Assembly: GCA_012961305.1 (NCBI GenBank)
Contig: DTZQ01000449.1
Span: 1-10,890 of the forward strand
DNA: 10,890 nt
Direction of reading: 5' to 3'
From: Armatimonadota bacterium
GTDB lineage: Bacteria > Armatimonadota > UBA10988 > DTZQ01
Below are positions 6,629-10,890 of the stretch, piece by piece. A model generated the notes under the pieces. That model was given only the letters and a program-made list of their open reading frames with translations. It was not told the DNA's origin and ran no database searches. The translations under genes were made by a program, and so were the position numbers. Numbering within the stretch: the stretch's first letter is position 1; each line of letters begins with the position of its first letter.

Positions 6629-7387
6629 CTATTCCTTCGGCTGAGGACAGGCAAGTGGAGGATAAGTCCAGGACTCCCCCGGCTGCAATTCCACCACCTC
6701 CGTGCGGGGCAGAAGGCCCGCAACGCGCTCTCGCAACGCGCCGATGTCTGCGGCTTGGTTGGGGAAAGTGCCGTAGTGGTAGGGAATCACCACTTCGGGC
6801 TGCAACAGGAAGGCTGCATAAGCCGCCTCCCGCACGCCCATGGTGTATTTGCCGCCCACCGGCAGGATGGTCACCTGCGGGCCGTACAACTGTCGGATGA
6901 GGGCCATATCCCCAAATACCCCAGTGTCGCCCGCGGCGTAGATGACGAGGTCCTGGGCGAAAGTGTACACAAACCCGACTGCCCCATCGGGCTCAGGCCG
7001 CCGCTCGGCCCAGTGCTCGCCTGCCAAACTGGTGGCATGAGTGGCGGGAACCAGGGTCACCGTTACGCTTCCAAAGGTCGCTGACCCTCCTACGTTCAGC
7101 GGACAGGTGTCCTGGTCGTAGGCCAGTCCGCAGCGGTCAGCGTAGAAGCACACTTCGGGCGTGCCGACCAAAGTTGCCCCCGTCCGGCGCACAATTTCCA
7201 GGCTGTCGCCCAGATGGTCGCTGTGCCCGTGGGTCACACAGACTAAGTCCGCCCGGGTGATGTCCTCCAGGGTCAGAGGACAGACGGGGTTGTCGCGAAT
7301 CCAGGGGTCGTGATAGATTACCTCGCCAGTTTCCGTAGTGAACCGCAGCGAGGCATGGCCTAAGAAAGTAATTTCCACCCCTGCCAT
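6629..7387 (-). CDS. UPF0173-type metal-dependent hydrolase (metallo-beta-lactamase fold)
   Basis: This 252-residue protein has the complete metal-site motif set of the metallo-beta-lactamase fold: THGHSDH (52-58, with H53, H55, D57 and H58), PATH (114-117, H117), GDTG (153-156, D154) and PYHYGTFP (202-209, H204). This combination, with ITFLGHAS near the N-terminus and DPWI (27-30), is typical of the UPF0173 / YtkL-like group, related to UlaG-type lactonases. The true substrate of most members is unknown. ATG 7387 is chosen over an upstream in-frame ATG at 7411 because a full GGAGGTGA ribosome-binding site stands 4 bases before it. There is no signal peptide, so it is cytoplasmic. It is first in a probable two-gene unit with the hexosaminidase, but no reaction links the two. 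No clear promoter was found in the 111-base gap upstream. Confidence 0.88.
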   Translation of the reverse strand: MAGVEITFLGHASLRFTTETGEVIYHDPWIRDNPVCPLTLEDITRADLVCVTHGHSDHLGDSLEIVRRTGATLVGTPEVCFYADRCGLAYDQDTCPLNVGGSATFGSVTVTLVPATHATSLAGEHWAERRPEPDGAVGFVYTFAQDLVIYAAGDTGVFGDMALIRQLYGPQVTILPVGGKYTMGVREAAYAAFLLQPEVVIPYHYGTFPNQAADIGALRERVAGLLPRTEVVELQPGESWTYPPLACPQPKE

Positions 7388-7433
7388 GTTCGTCACCTCC
7401 TTTAGGTACAATATGTAAAACAGGAAAGGTAAA

Positions 7434-7461
7434 TTACGCCTTACGTTTTACACCTCACGCC
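7434..7461. repeat. Four degenerate tandem 7-bp repeats (TTACGCC-like)
   Basis: Read on the plus strand the units are TTACGCC, TTACGTT, TTACACC and TCACGCC, in exact 7-base register. They lie in the 111-bp gap between the GIY-YIG and UPF0173 genes, about where upstream promoter elements of the latter would be. The unit differs from GATACTN at 4026-4053, but copy number (four) and total length (28 bp) are the same. Apart from this array I see nothing clear in 7388-7498. Confidence 0.75.
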
Positions 7462-7498
7462 CCAGCGATAGGCCGACGGGCATCTGGCGCCGGAACAC

Positions 7499-7873
7499 TC
7501 AGGACTTTTCCCCTCGGTTGCCCAAATAGACCAGGTGAGCCGGACAGCGGCAATCGCTGGCTCCGAAGCGGGGAGCGATGATGCGGGCCCCTGGTTGGGC
7601 TAACACTTCTGCGTTGCGGGCGCATTCCTCGCGCTCCTGGGTGGGATAAATAAACACCGCCTCAATTTCGGCCTGTTGCAAGAGGTAGTCAATGTGCCAG
7701 TGGAGGCGTTTCTTTCGGCGCAGATGCCGGGCAATACGGGCCTCCAAGCCGTTTAACGCGCTGCCCGTGTACACGTACCAGCCAGCCGGAAAGGTGAACC
7801 TTCCCAACCGTCCGATTTGCATGGTTCTGGGACGGGGCAGGCGCAGCAGAAGTTGATAGACGCCTGAAGTCAT
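7499..7873 (-). CDS. GIY-YIG-like protein, DUF123 type
   Basis: This 124-residue protein resembles the DUF123 branch of the GIY-YIG superfamily. Visible motifs are GVYQLLLRL at the N-terminus (the GIY element as GVY), then GWYVYTGSALNGLEARIARHL (written as two parts, GWYVYTGSA and LEARIARHL: the YIG element as YVYTG with its following Arg helix), and HWHIDYLL, a hallmark of DUF123. A C-terminal CxC-x-AHLVYL segment completes the small domain. In archaea DUF123 is often fused to endonuclease III; here it stands alone, and nuclease activity is unproven. ATG 7873 is preferred, because GAGG stands 9 bases upstream. An in-frame ATG at 7888 has its only Shine-Dalgarno-like sequence (TAGGAG) practically touching it. 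The gene starts 18 bases after the stop of the large secreted protein and is probably co-transcribed with it. Confidence 0.75.
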   Translation of the reverse strand: MTSGVYQLLLRLPRPRTMQIGRLGRFTFPAGWYVYTGSALNGLEARIARHLRRKKRLHWHIDYLLQQAEIEAVFIYPTQEREECARNAEVLAQPGARIIAPRFGASDCRCPAHLVYLGNRGEKS

Positions 7874-7891
7874 AAGTCGTTGCCTCATCTC

Positions 7892-10477
7892 CTACAGCCT
7901 TTCCACCTTTTTCGTGCGGCGGTTCCAGCGCACCCGTTGCTGCTGGCCGTTCGGGTAGCGCAGGGTGAAGTAGAGGTAGCGTCCATCCTCCGACCACCCA
8001 GGAGCAAAAGTAGCCGTACCTTCAGCGAAAAATTGCTCCGTAGGCAACCCCTCCTCCAGCGTTCCGGCCTCAGGAAGGTACAGTTCCACCCGCCAACGGC
8101 CATTGGCGGGCATCCAATCATAAGCCAGCATGGTCCCGTCCGGCGACCAAGCAATCCGCCCGGCCCGGCCTCGGACGAAAACTTTAAGCAAACTTACCTC
8201 CCGTTCGTAACAGTCGTAGAGACCCAGGGCCGGATTTTGCGCCTCTACGGTGAAAGCCACATACCGTTGGTCGGGCGAAAGGGCCGCAGCCCCAAAGTTT
8301 TCTATTCCCAAAGTCACGTTACGGTAAGTGTTGGGCACCTGGGCGAGTTTCAACAAGCGCACTGGCCGGCGAATGCCCTCTCCCCGCAGCAGCAGATAGT
8401 CGCCGGCTACGTGTACCTCTCGGCGGGGACGGCGAATAATTACCGGCAAAGGACCTCCCTCTGGGACCACCTGACCGGTCACGGCGTTCACTCGAAACCG
8501 CTGGCGGGTCACAAACCTATCCGGCAAATCCAGTCCCACTCCCATAATCCACGCTGACCAATCCCCTGCTCCTTTTCCCCTTTTCACCGGGTAGGCCAGG
8601 GGGCATTGACCGTAATCGTAGTCCCGTTGTAGGGCCTGAAATTGGGGATGTCGCGCCACTGCGGCCCGGGCCATTTCCTCCCTAATGGGCGGCTGAGGTG
8701 GTTCGCCAGTTTTCCCCTGCAGGCGGTAACTGGCCCAGGGCACCAATGGACTGTGGGGATACTCCTGGAGGAAGGTACTCCACTCAGCCGGAGAAACTGG
8801 CTTTTCTTCGGCCTTCAATTCCAATAGCGCCCAGGCTGCTCGGTCTCGCAGCGGACTCCAGGGATAGTTTTGCAGCAGTTGGCGGAACTCCTCCCCCATA
8901 TAGCGCAACCGGAGACCCCCCGCACCGCGCTCTACGGAGAAACCCAGTTCTCGCTGTCGAGCAGGGAAGTGCAAAATCCCTTCCAAAAATTGGTCGAGAC
9001 CTGGTTCCTCCCGCCAAGTACGAGTTACAACCCGGGCCGCTTCCCCTGCTTTCAACAGGACTTCCGGCGCGTGCACATCCAGGGGGAATCGCCGGGCCAG
9101 GGCCCGGGCGAACAAATAGGCGGCCAAAGGTTCTCCCCGCTGTTCGTAGACCTCTGCCCGTTCCCACAGGTGCCGGGGGGCGTGCAACTCCTCCGCCCGC
9201 GCCAGCCAGCGAGCCACCCGCAGTCCAACGGCCTTCTCCCACTGGCGGGGGTCGAGAAAGGCAATGATGGCCCGTCCCAGAGTGGAAGGGTCGCGCCCTT
9301 TGCGCTGCGAAGTGGCCATTACTCGTTCCTGCCGGGGCCGAGCGGGGTCATCCGCGTCGCTCACCGCCACCGTCAAGCCCCACTCCCGAAGGTGCGGCGA
9401 GAACAGGATGGCCGGTAGGGTGACCAGGACCTCGTAGCCGTCCTCCAAATCCCGCCATTGCGGAGGGTTCTCTGCCACTACATCTTCCAACCCCCTCGCC
9501 TGGACGCGGCAGGTAGTTAAGCGCAGGACGTCTTCTTCCCTTCCTTCCTCCGTGGGCGGGGCAACGATGAGGTCCCACACCCGTCCCTCGTCCGTATCCC
9601 GGCGCCACTGGTCTCCTTCTACCAGGTAACGCCGCTGGCCTTGCGGGGGATGAGGGTCAATGGAAAACCGCACGTGGTCGCTGGAGGTGAGGGTAGGAGC
9701 CGCCACGCGCACTTCATCCCACACCCGAACCCGCAGGGTCAAATTGCCTTCGACATCGTACTGGCCTTCGGCGGTGAAACTCAGGTCAGTTGGGCCTTCC
9801 CAGACCGTTCCCGCCCGTTGATAAATGAGATGTTCCTCCGCCGCGAAAACATAAGGCCGGGGCGGTTCCAACTCCGAGGGGAAATAAAGGGTGTGAAAGC
9901 GTACCCGCCAGACGGGAGCCGAAAAGTCCCCGGCGAACAGGCGATACTCCGTGGCCCCGGTGCGGGGATAGCCCAGGGTTTCGCTGCGAAGTCGCTGTCC
10001 TCCCACGGTCTCCTCCCGGCAGGTGTAACTCCTTGCTTCCTGCCAGCGTCCTTCAATGGGGGCAAAGGCCCGCTTGACCTTCGTGCCCTCCCAGGTGTAC
10101 TCCAGTACACACCTTTCGCCCTCGCGATAGAGCCGCACTCCCTCGGTTAACGGCTTATCGCAGGTAAATTGGGCCAGTGGCCGAAGGGCTTCCGCGGCGG
10201 GAACGTACAGTACCAACCACCCCCGGGGCCGAACTCGTCCCGGCAGCAGGTCGAACAGCAAGGCGACTACTCGTTCCCAGCCCACCCACTGCACCAACTG
10301 CGCCCCGGCAGGCAACTGGCGGCATAGGAGGGCCAGTTGGTCTGCGGAAAGGACTCCCTGCAACGCCTGGCGCTGCTCTTCCGTAAAAGGCCCCGCCTCC
10401 TTCTTTCCCCCCACCGCCGAAGCCAGGGGCATTACCACTATCCCCAAAACCGTTAAACTTGCCCACCAACGGTTCAT
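7892..10477 (-). CDS. Large secreted protein: CBM9-like, TPR-like and TolB/PD40-like propeller regions
   Basis: This 861-residue protein is of unknown function. Residues 1-21 form a signal peptide: MNR, a hydrophobic core, then likely cleavage after ASA. Residues about 221-406 look like a CBM9/DOMON-like beta-sandwich (RVRVWDEVRV, DHVRFSIDPHPP, DGYEVLVTLPAILFS, LTVAVSDADD). Residues about 433-590 carry helical repeats resembling TPRs (LWERAEVYEQRGEPLAAYLF, FRQLLQNYPWSPLRDRAAW, FLQEYPHSPL). The last ~200 residues contain beta-propeller signatures (AALSPDQRYVAF, IAWSPDGTMLAYDW, PGWSEDGRYLYFTLRYPNG). It is probably periplasmic or cell-surface, perhaps sugar- or envelope-associated, but no catalytic motif is recognised. 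ATG 10477 is chosen because it supplies the signal peptide, follows AGGGTGG by 6 bases and lies downstream of a strong promoter; in-frame ATGs at 10510 and 10723 lie upstream of the predicted transcript start. Confidence 0.72.
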   Translation of the reverse strand: MNRWWASLTVLGIVVMPLASAVGGKKEAGPFTEEQRQALQGVLSADQLALLCRQLPAGAQLVQWVGWERVVALLFDLLPGRVRPRGWLVLYVPAAEALRPLAQFTCDKPLTEGVRLYREGERCVLEYTWEGTKVKRAFAPIEGRWQEARSYTCREETVGGQRLRSETLGYPRTGATEYRLFAGDFSAPVWRVRFHTLYFPSELEPPRPYVFAAEEHLIYQRAGTVWEGPTDLSFTAEGQYDVEGNLTLRVRVWDEVRVAAPTLTSSDHVRFSIDPHPPQGQRRYLVEGDQWRRDTDEGRVWDLIVAPPTEEGREEDVLRLTTCRVQARGLEDVVAENPPQWRDLEDGYEVLVTLPAILFSPHLREWGLTVAVSDADDPARPRQERVMATSQRKGRDPSTLGRAIIAFLDPRQWEKAVGLRVARWLARAEELHAPRHLWERAEVYEQRGEPLAAYLFARALARRFPLDVHAPEVLLKAGEAARVVTRTWREEPGLDQFLEGILHFPARQRELGFSVERGAGGLRLRYMGEEFRQLLQNYPWSPLRDRAAWALLELKAEEKPVSPAEWSTFLQEYPHSPLVPWASYRLQGKTGEPPQPPIREEMARAAVARHPQFQALQRDYDYGQCPLAYPVKRGKGAGDWSAWIMGVGLDLPDRFVTRQRFRVNAVTGQVVPEGGPLPVIIRRPRREVHVAGDYLLLRGEGIRRPVRLLKLAQVPNTYRNVTLGIENFGAAALSPDQRYVAFTVEAQNPALGLYDCYEREVSLLKVFVRGRAGRIAWSPDGTMLAYDWMPANGRWRVELYLPEAGTLEEGLPTEQFFAEGTATFAPGWSEDGRYLYFTLRYPNGQQQRVRWNRRTKKVERL

Positions 10478-10498
10478 CCGTTTCCACCCTTCGGATAG

Positions 10499-10527
10499 AG
10501 TATAGCCCATTTCCGTTAATCTGGCAA
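10499..10527 (-). promoter_or_regulatory. Promoter for the large secreted protein
   Basis: On the minus strand, TTGCCA (10527-10522), a 17-bp spacer and TATACT (10504-10499) give a strong sigma-70-type promoter. Transcription would begin near 10492, leaving a leader of about 15 bases before ATG 10477. This leader includes the ribosome-binding site. Confidence 0.7.
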
Positions 10528-10555
10528 GAGGGTGCTCCGAAACCACCCCTTGCCA
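10522..10555. repeat. Imperfect inverted repeat spanning both divergent -35 boxes
   Basis: The left arm TGGCAAG-A-GGGTG (10522-10534) pairs with the right arm CACCC-CTTGCCA (10544-10555): 12 base pairs interrupted by one unpaired A at 10529, around a 9-base centre. Part of the symmetry is forced, because both divergent promoters use TTGCCA as the -35 box; the GGGTG/CACCC extension is not. It may be an operator for joint control of the two genes. Confidence 0.5.
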
Positions 10556-10578
10556 ACTCCGTAAGGTTGTGGTAGAAT
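10550..10578 (+). promoter_or_regulatory. Promoter for the uracil-DNA glycosylase gene
   Basis: TTGCCA (10550-10555), a 17-bp spacer and TAGAAT (10573-10578) form a strong sigma-70-type promoter on the plus strand. The start of transcription would be near 10585, and AAGGAG (10594-10599) stands 9 bases before ATG 10609. Confidence 0.75.
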
Positions 10579-10608
10579 ACTGACTAACTGCTGAAGGAGC
10601 AGCCAACC

Positions 10609-10890
10609 ATGAGGCCACAGGAACAATTGGAACAGTTGCACCAGAGGATACGGGCTTGTACTGCCTGCCGCCTGGCAGAGACGCGTACGCAAGCGGTGCC
10701 TGGCGAGGGACCGGTTCCGGCACGGGTGATGTTCATTGGCGAGGCCCCCGGCGCCACGGAGGATAAACGGGGGCGGCCTTTCGTGGGTCGGGCTGGTAAA
10801 TTTTTAGAGCAACTGCTGGCACGCATCGGCCTCTCCCGCGAGGAGGTGTTCATCAGCAACGTGGTCAAGTGCCGTCCGCCGAACAACCGC
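10609..10890 (+). CDS. Family 4 uracil-DNA glycosylase (iron-sulfur type), 5' part only
   Basis: The first 94 codons run to the window edge without a stop, about half of the family's usual ~190-220 residues. Family 4 uracil-DNA glycosylases remove uracil arising from cytosine deamination, starting base excision repair; they are common in thermophiles and many other prokaryotes. Visible are the cluster cysteines C17 and C20 (CTACRL) and C88 (VVKCRPPNNR), the active-site motif GEAPGATED (44-52), and the conserved GRPFVGRAGKFL (55-66). The fourth cluster cysteine should lie just past the edge. The start is supported by AAGGAG 9 bases upstream and by a strong promoter. It is transcribed away from the large secreted protein. 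Family assignment is firm. Confidence 0.93.
   Translation, partial: MRPQEQLEQLHQRIRACTACRLAETRTQAVPGEGPVPARVMFIGEAPGATEDKRGRPFVGRAGKFLEQLLARIGLSREEVFISNVVKCRPPNNR

Noticed and set aside
7880..8557. A 225-codon open frame on the plus strand
   Set aside because: It runs antisense through the propeller-encoding end of the large secreted protein, whose frame shows real repeat signatures; the antisense product shows none.
10478..10723. An 82-codon upstream extension of the large secreted protein
   Set aside because: It would read through both divergent promoters and the start of the uracil-DNA glycosylase gene, bury the signal peptide inside the chain and begin upstream of the predicted transcript start.
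1..10890. CRISPR arrays, insertion sequences, tRNA or rRNA genes
   Set aside because: No spaced direct repeats, transposase motifs, tRNA-like cloverleaf or rRNA-like sequence was seen on either strand. The only tandem repeats are the two 28-bp heptamer arrays.

Overview
The window is bacterial DNA. It is G+C-rich, with dense genes, strong Shine-Dalgarno sequences (GGAGGTGA before two starts) and promoters close to the sigma-70 consensus. The gene content suggests an anaerobe, probably a thermophile from an uncultured lineage: an oxygen-sensitive 2-hydroxyacyl-CoA dehydratase system, a two-cluster ferredoxin, a family 4 iron-sulfur uracil-DNA glycosylase, and a stand-alone GIY-YIG protein of the DUF123 type. 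The phylum cannot be named from sequence alone; Chloroflexota-, Bipolaricaulota- or Armatimonadota-like origins are guesses.

Left arm, plus strand (53-4005): a promoter (TTGACA, 18 bp, TATGAT) precedes five tightly packed genes. They encode an FmdB-type zinc ribbon, a 2x[4Fe-4S] ferredoxin with an unusual arginine/glycine-rich tail, two different subunits of the 2-hydroxyacyl-CoA dehydratase / benzoyl-CoA reductase superfamily, and the ATP-dependent activase of that superfamily. The expected electron path is ferredoxin to activase (ATP hydrolysis) to the dehydratase pair. No CoA-transferase, CoA-ligase or beta-oxidation gene is present, so the substrate is unknown. A second good promoter lies inside the end of the first dehydratase gene and bears on where the second one starts.

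Middle (4006-4460): no intact gene. It holds four tandem 7-bp repeats and a decayed remnant of a nucleotidyltransferase-like gene, between two converging transcription units.

Right arm, minus strand (10477 down to 4461): a large secreted protein (signal peptide, CBM9-like domain, TPR-like helices, TolB/PD40-like propeller), a small GIY-YIG protein, then after a 111-bp gap with a second array of four 7-bp repeats, a UPF0173 metal-dependent hydrolase and a cytoplasmic family 20-type beta-N-acetylhexosaminidase. The secreted protein and the hexosaminidase hint at carbohydrate handling, but they need not act together.

Right edge (10478-10890): two back-to-back promoters, both with a TTGCCA -35 box and a 17-bp spacer, drive the secreted protein leftward and a family 4 uracil-DNA glycosylase rightward; the latter runs off the window. 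An imperfect inverted repeat spans both -35 boxes.
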